The notes below the pieces were generated by a model, which was given only the letters and a program-made list of their open reading frames with translations, had not been told where the DNA came from and made no database searches. The position numbers were made by a program, and so were the translations under genes. This document shows positions 25,226 to 33,549 of a stretch of DNA of 64,000 bases, piece by piece (position 1 is the stretch's first letter; every line of letters starts with the position of its first letter). The DNA comes from Mycobacteroides chelonae CCUG 47445 (GTDB taxonomy: Bacteria > Actinomycetota > Actinomycetes > Mycobacteriales > Mycobacteriaceae): positions 4,960,001 through 5,024,000 of the forward strand of contig NZ_CP007220.1 in assembly GCF_001632805.1 (NCBI RefSeq). Direction: 5' to 3'.

Positions 25226-25959
25226 AGGATGCCGCCGTCCAAACGAATCGTCGTCCCCGTGCAGTAGGCCGATGCTTCACTCGCGAGATACAGCGCCGCG
25301 CCGACGATGTCTTCCGGTTCGCCCACGCGGCGCAACGGAATGCTGGGAATGAGCGCCTCGGCGAATCCTTCCGGCCAGGCCGCCGCGATATCCGTGTTGA
25401 ATAGTCCACATTGAATGGTGTTGGTGCGCACGGTCGGCCCAAAGCCGTGCGAGAGGCCAAGGGTCAGCGCATTCAAACCGGCCTTTGCCGCTGCGTACGG
25501 CAACGCGGTGGCGTCGGGTCGCACCGCTTCGATCGAGCTGATGTTGATGATCGAACCGCCGGCTCCTGCCGCCATCTTCGTGGCGATCAGGGCCGACAAC
25601 CGGAACGGTCCCTTCAGATTGACCCCAATGACCTTGTCGAACAATGCTTCCGAGACCTGGTCCAGGCTGGGATACAGCGGGGACAGTCCGGCGTTGTTGA
25701 CCAGGACGTCCACCCGCCCGAACTCCCGATACACAGTGTCGACCAGCTCATCGCATTGCTCCCAGGAGCTGACATTGCAGGCCACCGGGAGCGCACGGCG
25801 GCCGTGTTCGGCCTCCACCTTGGCGGCCAGCTCTTTACAGGAGTCGATCTTGCGACTCGCGATCACCACATCGGCACCGTGAGCGGCGAACGCCTGCACC
25901 ATCGCCCGGCCCAGCCCACGGCTACCACCGGTGACGACAACGACCTTGTCCTGCAGCAT
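25222..25959 (-). CDS. Short-chain dehydrogenase/reductase
   Basis: The product has 245 residues with a Rossmann fold: cofactor motif VVVTGGSRGLGRAMVQAFAA, NNAG in VLVNNAGLSPLYPS, the catalytic Ser in SSIEAVRPDATALPYAAAKA and the YxxxK pair therein. The Asp-free, Arg/Lys-containing second strand (IASRKID) suggests NADP(H). It is the first gene of the operon SDR-TetR-ACAD-APH and overlaps the TetR start by four bases. It probably acts on the hydroxy or keto form of the same acyl substrate. Confidence 0.9.
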   Translation of the reverse strand: MLQDKVVVVTGGSRGLGRAMVQAFAAHGADVVIASRKIDSCKELAAKVEAEHGRRALPVACNVSSWEQCDELVDTVYREFGRVDVLVNNAGLSPLYPSLDQVSEALFDKVIGVNLKGPFRLSALIATKMAAGAGGSIINISSIEAVRPDATALPYAAAKAGLNALTLGLSHGFGPTVRTNTIQCGLFNTDIAAAWPEGFAEALIPSIPLRRVGEPEDIVGAALYLASEASAYCTGTTIRLDGGIL

Positions 25960-25974
25960 CCAGCGCCTCCCTGA

Positions 25975-25998
25975 TTAATGTGGCGATCGATACATTAA
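25975..25998. promoter_or_regulatory. TetR-type operator
   Basis: TTAATGTGGCGATCGATACATTAA is a 24-base palindrome with only two mismatched pairs. It lies 16 bases before the SDR start, in its promoter. Length and symmetry fit a TetR dimer site, and the operon encodes a TetR protein. Confidence 0.6.
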
Positions 25999-26036
25999 AG
26001 AAGCGATGCCGATAGCGCAAGAGTCCGTGGGCTGGA

Positions 26037-26717
26037 TCAGCGGGCGAGCTTGTCCAGCAGCAGCGTGAACATCGCTTCGGTCTTGTCATCGCTGGGGTCG
26101 CGTCGGCAGAACATCACCGAGGCGACGTAGTTCGCGCGCTGGCGCGCCACCAGGCGGCACGACCACGGTGAACGGTCGGTGGTTCGCGTCCAGTTCACCT
26201 CGTCTTGACCACTGTGCCCGATGCTGAGCGTCCAATTCTCCGCGATGCCGTTGACCGAGGTAACCCCATGTACTCCATCGCATCTGGACATGCGCTGGGC
26301 GAATTGCTCGAACTGCTGACTTGCCGAGGTAGCGGTCTCGAAGACAATCAGCGCTGACCCGACGGTGTGCCGGCGAACCCTTCCGACGGTCTCGGAATAC
26401 GCCTGGATCCGCGCCGCACCGAAGCTCAGGTACTGCTGCCGCGTGGCCAACGAGTATCCGTAGGCACAATCGGACACCGTGTTGGCCGTCGAGAGCACAG
26501 TTTCGACAGCGGGAATTGTCTTGATATCCGGAAGGCCCACTGCCGCACGGATATCCGACGCCGACAGAAGGCGATCTTCGAGGTCAGCCTGCCTGGGCGG
26601 CAGCACCGGATACAACTGCTCCGGCCTGGCGGGGGCCGCCGCGTCGCCCTCAACCGCATGCGTGCACGAGGCCAACATCGCGGCGACTGTCAGTAAAACG
26701 ATTGGCGCCCCGCGCAT
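26037..26717 (-). CDS. PknH-like sensor-domain lipoprotein, copy B
   Basis: The product has 226 residues from ATG 26717. The lipobox MLASC follows a short signal peptide, so it should be lipid-anchored on the outer face of the membrane. Four spaced Cys and the tail CRLVARQRANYVASVMFCRR match the extracellular sensor domain of mycobacterial PknH-type proteins. The ligand is unknown. Its ATG overlaps the stop of the paralogue upstream (TAATG), so the two are co-translated. Confidence 0.85.
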   Translation of the reverse strand: MRGAPIVLLTVAAMLASCTHAVEGDAAAPARPEQLYPVLPPRQADLEDRLLSASDIRAAVGLPDIKTIPAVETVLSTANTVSDCAYGYSLATRQQYLSFGAARIQAYSETVGRVRRHTVGSALIVFETATSASQQFEQFAQRMSRCDGVHGVTSVNGIAENWTLSIGHSGQDEVNWTRTTDRSPWSCRLVARQRANYVASVMFCRRDPSDDKTEAMFTLLLDKLAR

Positions 26718-27403
26718 TACCGTGCCCCCGAGAGCTTCAGCGTCAATCGGTCCAGCACATCGCCCGCCTTGTTGTCCGAACCATGGGTGCAGAACATCGA
26801 CGATGCCACAAAGTTGGCCCGCTGTCGTGCAGCCATGTAACAGGTCCAGCTCGAGTCGACCACGCTGCGCGTCCACGCCACCTCGTCGGCGGTGTCGGCA
26901 CTGGTGATGCTCAGCTTCCATGAGGAGGGATCGCGCTGTGTATGCGTGGCGCTCGTGATCGCGTCGCACCTGGCCATCAGACCGTTGAACCGCTGGAACT
27001 GTTGTCGAGCCGTGGCATCGTCGGAGAAGGTCACCACCGCGTTTCCCACCGTGTGCAGCCGCGCGACATCGCTCTCCTCCACATACAGCTCGATGCGTGC
27101 CGCCTCGTACTTCTCGTATGAAGCGATCTCGGCCAGTGAGTAGCCAGCCGCACACACGGTGGCGTCGGTGGTCGAGCGGAACATCGCGTCCACCGCCTGC
27201 CCCGGCTCTAGCCGTGGCAACTCCGATATCTCGCGCATCTCCGACCCTGTAAGCAACACGCCACCGGGAAGCTTGTCTCCGATCGCACGCAGTTCTGGAT
27301 AAAGGCCGGCACGTTCGGGCGGCGAGGTGGCGAGTCCGTCAGCCACGCGGGAGCAGCCGCCGCAGGCAACCATCACGCAGAACAACACCGCCGCCGCCCG
27401 CAC
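26717..27403 (-). CDS. PknH-like sensor-domain lipoprotein, copy A
   Basis: The product has 228 residues, similar in layout to the following gene: CDAITSATHTQRDPSSWKLS and CYMAARQRANFVASSMFCTH align with its partner and contain two of the conserved Cys. The N-terminus has a signal peptide ending FCVMVACGGCS. The lipobox is atypical; the acylated Cys could be either of two. The TAATG overlap with copy B shows tandem duplication and translational coupling. Confidence 0.82.
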   Translation of the reverse strand: MRAAAVLFCVMVACGGCSRVADGLATSPPERAGLYPELRAIGDKLPGGVLLTGSEMREISELPRLEPGQAVDAMFRSTTDATVCAAGYSLAEIASYEKYEAARIELYVEESDVARLHTVGNAVVTFSDDATARQQFQRFNGLMARCDAITSATHTQRDPSSWKLSITSADTADEVAWTRSVVDSSWTCYMAARQRANFVASSMFCTHGSDNKAGDVLDRLTLKLSGAR

Positions 27404-27454
27404 CGCTGCACCCCCTGTCCCAGCATTCCCACTCGAGGTTTGCTAGAAGCGAAG

Positions 27455-28705
27455 CTACACCACCAGTGCCATGCGCGGGTCGGTAAGCAGCGCACCCAGA
27501 TCCGCGAGGAACTTGGACCCCTGTTCGCCGTCGACCAGTCGGTGGTCGAAGGACAGCGCAAGCGTGGTGACGTCGCGGACGGCGAGTTCTCCGTGCACCA
27601 CCCAGGGACGTTTGGCAATCGAGCCCAATGCCAGGATGGCCGCTTCGCCCGGATTGATGATCGGGGTGCCCGCATCGACGCCGAACACTCCGATGTTGGT
27701 CAGTGTGAACGTTCCCCCGGCCATATCGGCGGGCGCTGTCTTTCCCTCGCGTGCGGTAGTCACCAACTGCGCGAAAGCAATCGCCAGTTCACGCAGCGAC
27801 ATCCCGTTGGCGTTCTTCACGTTCGGGACCACCAGTCCCCGCTCGGTCGCCGCCGCCACACCGAGATTCACGTAATGCTTGATGACGATCTCGCCGGCTT
27901 GTTCATCCCAGCTGGAATTGAGTGAGGGATGCGACCGCAGAGTCAACAGCACCATCCGCGCGACCAGCGTCATGGGCGTGAGTTTGAGGTCGGGGTATTT
28001 CGACTTCAGCTCGGCAAGTAGCTCCATCGTCGCGGTCACATCGACCGTGAGGAACTCGGTGACATGGGGCGCGGTGAAGGCGCTGCGAACCATGGCGGCC
28101 GCCGTGTGCTTGCGGACGCCCGCAATGGGAATCCGCGTGTCCCCACCCACCGGGGCCACCGGCTCAGCCTGCGGAGCACGCGCCGTGAGGCTGCGGGTGT
28201 AAGCCTCCACATCCTGCCGGGTGACGCTGCCCCCGATCCCCGTGCCGCTGATCAGGTCGAGGGCCACGCCCAGTTCGGCGGCCAGTTTGCGCACCGATGG
28301 TTTCGCGGCGGTTCGCACCGGTTCCGGTGGGGCAACCGGCACTTCGGGTTCGACGAGGGCGAGAGCGGCCGAGCCCACGCCCGCGCGACGCCGGCGGCGG
28401 GTCTGGCCCGTCGTCTCCGACGGGCCGTAACCGACCAGGTTGGCGGGCTCGTCAGGTTCGGCACCGGCGACCTCGATCGAGATTAGCGGCGACCCGACCG
28501 CGAGGGTCGAGTTCTCCGCCGCCTCCAGGGCCACCACCGTTCCTTCGTAAGGCGACGGCAGCTCGACCATCGCCTTCGCGGTCTCCACATCGGCGAGCAC
28601 CTGGTTGAGCTTCACCTCGTCGCCGACCTTCACCTTCCAGGAGATCAGGTCGGCTTCGGTGAGTCCCTCACCGAGATCCGGAAGCAGAAACTGTTTGACT
28701 GCCAT
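27455..28705 (-). CDS. bkdC: Branched-chain 2-oxoacid dehydrogenase E2
   Basis: The product has 416 residues with one lipoyl domain (about 1-80, lipoylated Lys in DVETAKAMVELPSP), a Pro/Ala-Arg linker, the E1/E3-binding domain (VRKLAAELGVALDLISGTGI, about 132-170) and the catalytic acyltransferase domain ending with FDHRLVDGEQGSKFLADLG (His and Asp of DHRxxxDG). It transfers the acyl group from lipoate to CoA. It is last in bkdABC, 16 bases after the E1-beta gene. Branched-chain versus pyruvate specificity is inferred from family resemblance to Rv2495c. Confidence 0.9.
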   Translation of the reverse strand: MAVKQFLLPDLGEGLTEADLISWKVKVGDEVKLNQVLADVETAKAMVELPSPYEGTVVALEAAENSTLAVGSPLISIEVAGAEPDEPANLVGYGPSETTGQTRRRRRAGVGSAALALVEPEVPVAPPEPVRTAAKPSVRKLAAELGVALDLISGTGIGGSVTRQDVEAYTRSLTARAPQAEPVAPVGGDTRIPIAGVRKHTAAAMVRSAFTAPHVTEFLTVDVTATMELLAELKSKYPDLKLTPMTLVARMVLLTLRSHPSLNSSWDEQAGEIVIKHYVNLGVAAATERGLVVPNVKNANGMSLRELAIAFAQLVTTAREGKTAPADMAGGTFTLTNIGVFGVDAGTPIINPGEAAILALGSIAKRPWVVHGELAVRDVTTLALSFDHRLVDGEQGSKFLADLGALLTDPRMALVV

Positions 28706-28721
28706 GGATTTCGCACCTCTC

Positions 28722-29705
28722 CTATGCGGCGATAGCGCGGTCGACGGCGTCCATCACCCGCTCCGCATCGGGCAGGAAGTGATGCTCCACCTTGTTGGCG
28801 GGGTACGGAAGGGCGAAACCGCCGACCCGTAGCACCGGCGCCTCCAGGTGGTAGAAGCACCGCTCGGTAATGCGTGCTGCGATCTCGGCCCCCAATCCCA
28901 TGAACACCGATGCCTCGTGGACCACCACCAGCCGGCCCGTCTTGCGTACCGAGGCCTCCAGCGTCTCAAAGTCAACCGGCGAAAGGGAGCGTAGATCGAC
29001 TACCTCGATCGACATCCCCTCGGCCGCGGCCATTTCCGCCGCCGCGGTGGCGACGGCGACCATCGGGCCATATGCGGCCACCGTGGCCGCGGTACCAGAC
29101 CGGACGATGCGGGCGGACGACAGGGAAAGGGCTGTGGCCGCCGTGTCTTCCAGGTTCACCTCACCCTTCTCCCAGTAGCGCCGCTTGGGCTCGAAGAAGA
29201 TGACCGGGTCATCACACGCCACGGACTGGCGGATCATGTCGTAGGCATCCTGCGGCGATCCACACGCCACCACCCGAAGGCCCGCCGTGTGGGCGAAGTA
29301 GGCCTCAGGCGATTCCGAATGGTGCTCCACCGCACCGATGCCACCGCCGAACGGGATGCGGATGGTGAGCGGCATGCCCACCGCCCCCTTGGTGCGGTAG
29401 TGCAGCTTGGCCACCTGACTGACGATCTGATCGAAGGCCGGGTACACGAAGCCGTCGAATTGGATCTCACACACGGGGCGATATCCACGCATGGCCAAAC
29501 CCACCGCCGTGCCGATGATTCCGGATTCGGCCAGCGGTGTATCGATGACTCGATGGTCGCCGAAGTCTTTCTGCAGCCCGTCGGTGACTCGGAAGACCCC
29601 GCCGAGCTTGCCAACATCCTCCCCCATGACGATCACCTTGTCGTCGTCTTCCAGGGATGCACGCAGACCCGCGTTCAGGGCGCCGGACATCGTCATTCTG
29701 GTCAT
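28722..29705 (-). CDS. bkdB: 2-Oxoacid dehydrogenase E1 component, beta subunit
   Basis: The product has 327 residues. It begins with MTRMTMSGALNAGLRASLED and contains VMGEDVGKLGGVFRVTDGLQ and ETLEASVRKTGRLVVVHEAS, the standard E1-beta segments that complete the thiamine-diphosphate site. Together with the alpha subunit it decarboxylates a branched 2-oxoacid and loads lipoate. It overlaps the alpha gene by four bases (ATGA). Confidence 0.92.
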   Translation of the reverse strand: MTRMTMSGALNAGLRASLEDDDKVIVMGEDVGKLGGVFRVTDGLQKDFGDHRVIDTPLAESGIIGTAVGLAMRGYRPVCEIQFDGFVYPAFDQIVSQVAKLHYRTKGAVGMPLTIRIPFGGGIGAVEHHSESPEAYFAHTAGLRVVACGSPQDAYDMIRQSVACDDPVIFFEPKRRYWEKGEVNLEDTAATALSLSSARIVRSGTAATVAAYGPMVAVATAAAEMAAAEGMSIEVVDLRSLSPVDFETLEASVRKTGRLVVVHEASVFMGLGAEIAARITERCFYHLEAPVLRVGGFALPYPANKVEHHFLPDAERVMDAVDRAIAA

Positions 29706-30799
29706 GATGCGATCCCTTCATCCTCAAAGCCCGCAAGATATTCCAAATAGTCGCGCCGTTCCGCAGCGACAAGCGAATGCGGTTCTGCGTACACGTGATT
29801 GAACATGTCGGCGGCCGTCGGCTCGATGGTGCCGAGACATCCCGCGCGCATTTCGGCGGCCACCGCGTCGGCCTTGGCCACGACGCGCTGCTTCTCCGAA
29901 TCTGTCAGCATGCCAAGTCTTTCCAAGTACTTCTCCACCCGCGACAGCGGGTCTTTGGCACGCCATTCCTCAAGCTCCGCGGAATTGCGGTACTTGGTCG
30001 GATCATCGGAGGTGGTGTGCGGCCCCATCCTGTAGGTGACCGCTTCGACGAGGGTGGGCCCGCTACCCTCACGCGCGCGCCGCAGGGCCGCACGGGTCAC
30101 CGCCATCACCGCGAGCACGTCGTTGCCATCCACCTGGATTCCCGGCACACCGAATCCGGTGCCGCGCGCGGCCAGCGGCAGATGGCTTTGCACCCGCACC
30201 GGCTCGCTGATGGCCCACTGGTTGTTCTGACAGAAGAAGACCACGGGCGCACCGAAACTCGATGCGAAGGCGAAAGCCTCCGACACGTCGCCCTGACTGG
30301 TCGCCCCATCGCCGAAGTACGCGATGACCGCGGAATCGGCTCCGTCGAACTTGACACCCATCGCATATCCGGTGGCGTGCAGCGACTGCGCTCCGACGAT
30401 GATCGCGGGTGCGGTGACGTTGTGGTCACGCGGATTCCAGCCGGACTGTGTTGAGCCGCGCCAGAATTGGAGCATGGCGGTGGGTTCGACACCGCGACAG
30501 TAGGCGACGCCGTGCTCACGAAAACTGGTAAAGGCGAAGTCATCGGATGCCAGCGCACGCGCGGAGCCGACCTGAGCGGCCTCCTGACCCAGCAGCGGCG
30601 CCCAGAGCGCGAGCTCACCCTGACGCTGCAACGCCGTGGCCTCGGTGTCGATGCGGCGGACCACCACCATGTCCTCATACAGCGCGAGAAGCTGCTGGTC
30701 GTCGATATCCGCGACCAGCGGCCCGTACGCCGGATCCTCGACCCGGTTGCCTTCCGGATCCAGGAGCTGGATGGTTTCCATACCCGCCTCGCTAACCAT
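29702..30799 (-). CDS. bkdA: 2-Oxoacid dehydrogenase E1 component, alpha subunit
   Basis: The product has 365 residues; an internal ATG at 30781 with GAGGCGGGT upstream may be the true start (METIQLLDPEGNRV). The thiamine-diphosphate motif GDGATSQGDVSEAFAFASSF, then FFCQNNQWAIS, is intact, and YRMGPHTTSDDPTKYR is the conserved phosphorylation-loop region. It decarboxylates 2-oxoacids from valine, leucine and isoleucine breakdown. It leads the operon bkdABC and is divergent from an Lrp-type regulator. Confidence 0.92.
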   Translation of the reverse strand: MVSEAGMETIQLLDPEGNRVEDPAYGPLVADIDDQQLLALYEDMVVVRRIDTEATALQRQGELALWAPLLGQEAAQVGSARALASDDFAFTSFREHGVAYCRGVEPTAMLQFWRGSTQSGWNPRDHNVTAPAIIVGAQSLHATGYAMGVKFDGADSAVIAYFGDGATSQGDVSEAFAFASSFGAPVVFFCQNNQWAISEPVRVQSHLPLAARGTGFGVPGIQVDGNDVLAVMAVTRAALRRAREGSGPTLVEAVTYRMGPHTTSDDPTKYRNSAELEEWRAKDPLSRVEKYLERLGMLTDSEKQRVVAKADAVAAEMRAGCLGTIEPTAADMFNHVYAEPHSLVAAERRDYLEYLAGFEDEGIAS

Positions 30800-30874
30800 C
30801 TGATGCGCTGTCCATGCCTGACCGTCACCACAGAGGTGTGTCTTGCTTCACAGTGCATCAGATAGTCATACTGC

Positions 30875-30937
30875 GCAACCGATGCGTGTTGCATTGTGCA
30901 TAGTGCCCATATTTGTCGATCAATTCTGTGCGATACT
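30875..30937. promoter_or_regulatory. Divergent bkdA/lrp control region
   Basis: GCAAC (30875-30879) and GTTGC (30888-30892) form an inverted repeat in an array of similar TGCA/TTGCA words, as expected of Lrp/AsnC multimer sites. GATACT (30932-30937) stands seven bases before ATG 30945, predicting a leaderless regulator transcript. Confidence 0.45.
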
Positions 30938-30944
30938 GCGCTCT

Positions 30945-31418
30945 ATGACCACTCTGGACGCCACTGATGCGAAGTTGTTACTCGCGCTCACGCAAACACC
31001 CCGCGCGTCCGGCGTGGAGCTGGCGCAGCGACTGAATCTGTCCCGCAACACCGTGCAGGCCCGGCTGACCCGCTGGGACCAGCACGAGGCGCTGGCCGGT
31101 ATCGACCACCAGATCGTGCCGCGCGCGATGGGCTATCCCATGACGGCCTACGTCACCGCGCGCATCGACCAACATCAGCTCAAGGGGATAGGCGTGGCGC
31201 TTGCCGATGTGCCGGAGGTGGTGCAGGTGCACGGCTTGGCGGGCGCCGACGATCTGATGATCAAGGTGGTGGCCGTCGACAGCGACGACCTATACCGAAT
31301 CGCCGGGAACATCCTCGATATCCCCGGCATCACTCGCACGTCGATCGCGATTGCCATGCACGAGTTGGTGGCATTCCGGATGACCCCACTGCTGAGGCGC
31401 CTCGCCGGACAAGACTGA
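30945..31418 (+). CDS. Lrp/AsnC-family regulator (BkdR-like)
   Basis: The product has 157 residues from ATG 30945 (MTTLDATDAKLLLALTQTPR). An N-terminal helix-turn-helix (GVELAQRLNLSRNTVQARLT) is followed by an alpha/beta ligand domain (VPEVVQVHGLAGADDLMIKV). Lrp proteins bind branched-chain amino acids and wrap DNA as octamers. Its position divergent from bkdABC indicates that it senses the amino acids and controls the operon. No ribosome site is visible, and the -10 spacing suggests leaderless translation. Confidence 0.92.
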   Translation: MTTLDATDAKLLLALTQTPRASGVELAQRLNLSRNTVQARLTRWDQHEALAGIDHQIVPRAMGYPMTAYVTARIDQHQLKGIGVALADVPEVVQVHGLAGADDLMIKVVAVDSDDLYRIAGNILDIPGITRTSIAIAMHELVAFRMTPLLRRLAGQD

Positions 31419-31422
31419 GTGC

Positions 31423-32763
31423 TCAGCCCAGCCAGTCCAGAACCGCTGCGGCAGTCCAGGATTGCTGCATGCTGCCCAGCGGTGCACCGGTAAATGGTTC
31501 GTAGTACTCGGCAAAGGAGCCGTCGCCCGCCTGCCGTAAACCCTCCTGCCGGAGCAGGAACGCACGTTCGCTCCATCCACGCCGCTCGAACGCCCAACAG
31601 AACAGCCAGGTGAGCACCGGCCACACCGGGCCACGCCAGTACTCGCGCGGACGAAAGTCCCGGGACACCGGCGACGTCGACGGCACCAGTGCGTACCGCA
31701 GATCGGGGTGGCCGCAGAAGCGTGGTCCTTCCAGCAGTCGCAGCAGCGCCAACTCCTGCGGACGCGGCAGCCCCCCGGACAGCAGCGGGGCGAACATGGC
31801 CACCGTGTCCGTCGCCACCCACTTGCCGGTCTTGACATCGAAATCCCTTGCCGCACCGGTACGTTCTTCGGTGGTGTCGATTACCCCGGCACGGAACCGC
31901 TCGGCCCAACCGTGCAGCTCACGCACATCGGCTCGCGGGCGCGCGTGCTCCTCACCAATAGTGGCCAGTACCTCGCAGGCCACCGCGAAGATTGCCGAGA
32001 CGAACACATCTTCCATGACGAAACTCATGACGTCCGGCAACCGGGCGTCGTCGTACCCCACCGACTTCATCTCTTCCAGCAGCCACAGATAGACGTCATA
32101 CTCGGCGTCCTTGGGGCGCTGCGAGGCGTCGGTGATGATTGCGGTGTCCTCCCGCACATACGGCGGCAGCTCTCCGGGAACAACATTGGCGTACGCGCCA
32201 TCCCAGCGCGGCGAGTTGTCCATTCCCGATTCCCACCCGTGATAGAGGGTGATGCGCCCGTGCTGGTTCTGATCGCGGGACTCGGCGAGCCACCGATGCC
32301 ACCGCATGAGGTCTGCCCAGCGCCGGTCCAGGAAGGCTTCCGCGATACCGCGCGCACTCCGGCCACGGCGGCGCGCGTGATCCAAGATGCGTTGCACCGC
32401 TATGGCATGCACCGGCGGCTGGGTGATGCCCGATGTCTGGTAGTTCGACGGCGCGTTCACCGCCAGTTCCGAGGTGCGCCAACGCGCGGGTCCGGGAAAG
32501 TAGCCGTCGACCCCGTTGGCGAAGACGATGTGCGGGATCATCCCGTTGGCCCATTGCGCGGAAAGCAGAGTGTCCAATTCGGTGACGGCGCGCTCGACAC
32601 TCAGCGGCGCCAGGCCGACCGCCACGAAAGCCGCGTCCCAGCTCCACATATGTGGGTACAACTTGGGGGCGGCACTGGTCATCGTCCCCCTGTCATTTCC
32701 CCTCAGCAGGTATGCCGCACGTGCGGCCAACTGCGTGGGGGTGAACATCGGGTGGGACGGCAT
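31423..32763 (-). CDS. ggh: Glucosylglycerate hydrolase (GH63)
   Basis: The product has exactly 446 residues from ATG 32763 (MPSHPMFTPTQLAARAAYLL), the length and N-terminus known for the characterised mycobacterial enzyme. The (alpha/alpha)6-barrel motif LYPHMWSWDAAFVAVGL carries a likely catalytic Asp, and GWESGMDNSPRWDGAYANV and EYWRGPVWPVLTWLFCWAF complete the GH63 pattern. It hydrolyses glucosylglycerate to glucose and glycerate in the cytosol; the substrate accumulates under nitrogen limitation and is released when nitrogen returns. Divergent from an SDR gene across an inverted repeat. Confidence 0.85.
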   Translation of the reverse strand: MPSHPMFTPTQLAARAAYLLRGNDRGTMTSAAPKLYPHMWSWDAAFVAVGLAPLSVERAVTELDTLLSAQWANGMIPHIVFANGVDGYFPGPARWRTSELAVNAPSNYQTSGITQPPVHAIAVQRILDHARRRGRSARGIAEAFLDRRWADLMRWHRWLAESRDQNQHGRITLYHGWESGMDNSPRWDGAYANVVPGELPPYVREDTAIITDASQRPKDAEYDVYLWLLEEMKSVGYDDARLPDVMSFVMEDVFVSAIFAVACEVLATIGEEHARPRADVRELHGWAERFRAGVIDTTEERTGAARDFDVKTGKWVATDTVAMFAPLLSGGLPRPQELALLRLLEGPRFCGHPDLRYALVPSTSPVSRDFRPREYWRGPVWPVLTWLFCWAFERRGWSERAFLLRQEGLRQAGDGSFAEYYEPFTGAPLGSMQQSWTAAAVLDWLG

Positions 32764-32798
32764 CCGTCCATTGTGCGGCGTACCCGGCCATTCCCTCT

Positions 32799-32861
32799 CG
32801 TCGAAAGTCGACTTTTGGTGTGAAAGTACGAGTAGACGCCGCCAAAAGTCGACATTCGACG
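32799..32861. repeat. 20-base inverted repeat in the ggh/SDR divergent promoter
   Basis: CGTCGAAAGTCGACTTTTGG (32799-32818) is complementary to 32842-32861 with one mismatch, across a 23-base spacer. Each arm holds the small palindrome AAAGTCGACTTT (the second with one change). The arms lie near the -35 regions of the two divergent promoters, so this is probably a double operator. Confidence 0.7.
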
Positions 32862-32883
32862 GAAGGCGGCTAGCCTGGCGCGC

Positions 32884-33549
32884 ATGCCCCTCGCTCTCAT
32901 CACCGGCGCAAGCGGCGGTCTCGGTGCTGCCATCGCACGTGCCCTGGCCCCCACCCATGCACTCCTGCTGGGAGGCCGCCCGTCCCCGCGACTGGATGCA
33001 CTGGCCGATGAACTGCAGGCCACCGCATGGCCGGTGGACCTGGGCGATGAGAGCGCACTGCTGGCGGCCACCGCCGGCATCGACGCACTCGATGTGCTGG
33101 TGCACAACGCCGGGGTGTCCTATCCGGCGACGATCACCGACTCGCAGTTGGCCGACTGGCGTAAGACCTTTGATGTCAACGTCTTAGCGCCGGTGGCACT
33201 GACCAAGGCCCTGCTTCCCGCTCTCCGCGCGGCACAGGGTGACGTGGTGTTCGTCAACTCCGGAGCTGGGATCAACGCACACCCGGGCATCGGCTCGTAC
33301 TCGGCGAGCAAGTTCGCACTGCGCGGCGTGGCCGATGTGCTGCGGGCAGAGGAGCCACAGCTGCGGGTGACCTCGGTGCATCCCGGCCGGATCAGCACCC
33401 CGATGCAGCAGGAACTCACCGAACATGAAGGGCGCGTCTACAACCCGGATGAGTACATGCGTCCCGAGTCCGTCGCGCAGCTGATCGTCGATGCCGTGCG
33501 GCTGCCGCGCGACGCTCGGGTGCACCAAATTGTGGTGCGCCAGAACTAG
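32884..33549 (+). CDS. Short-chain dehydrogenase/reductase
   Basis: The product has 221 residues. The motif [20 protein letters not shown] binds the cofactor; NAG occurs in [14 protein letters not shown], and the catalytic Ser-Tyr-Lys set lies in [20 protein letters not shown] plus the following SK. It is shorter than most SDRs, as in the SDR subgroup with a reduced C-terminus. TAGCCT (32871-32876) seven bases before the ATG predicts leaderless expression. Its stop overlaps leuS by four bases on the opposite strand. The substrate is unknown. Confidence 0.85.
   Translation: MPLALITGASGGLGAAIARALAPTHALLLGGRPSPRLDALADELQATAWPVDLGDESALLAATAGIDALDVLVHNAGVSYPATITDSQLADWRKTFDVNVLAPVALTKALLPALRAAQGDVVFVNSGAGINAHPGIGSYSASKFALRGVADVLRAEEPQLRVTSVHPGRISTPMQQELTEHEGRVYNPDEYMRPESVAQLIVDAVRLPRDARVHQIVVRQN

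Noticed and set aside
31423..33105. A 560-residue minus-strand frame extending ggh upstream
   Set aside because: The extension runs into the SDR gene and its promoter. The known 446-residue length fixes the start at 32763.
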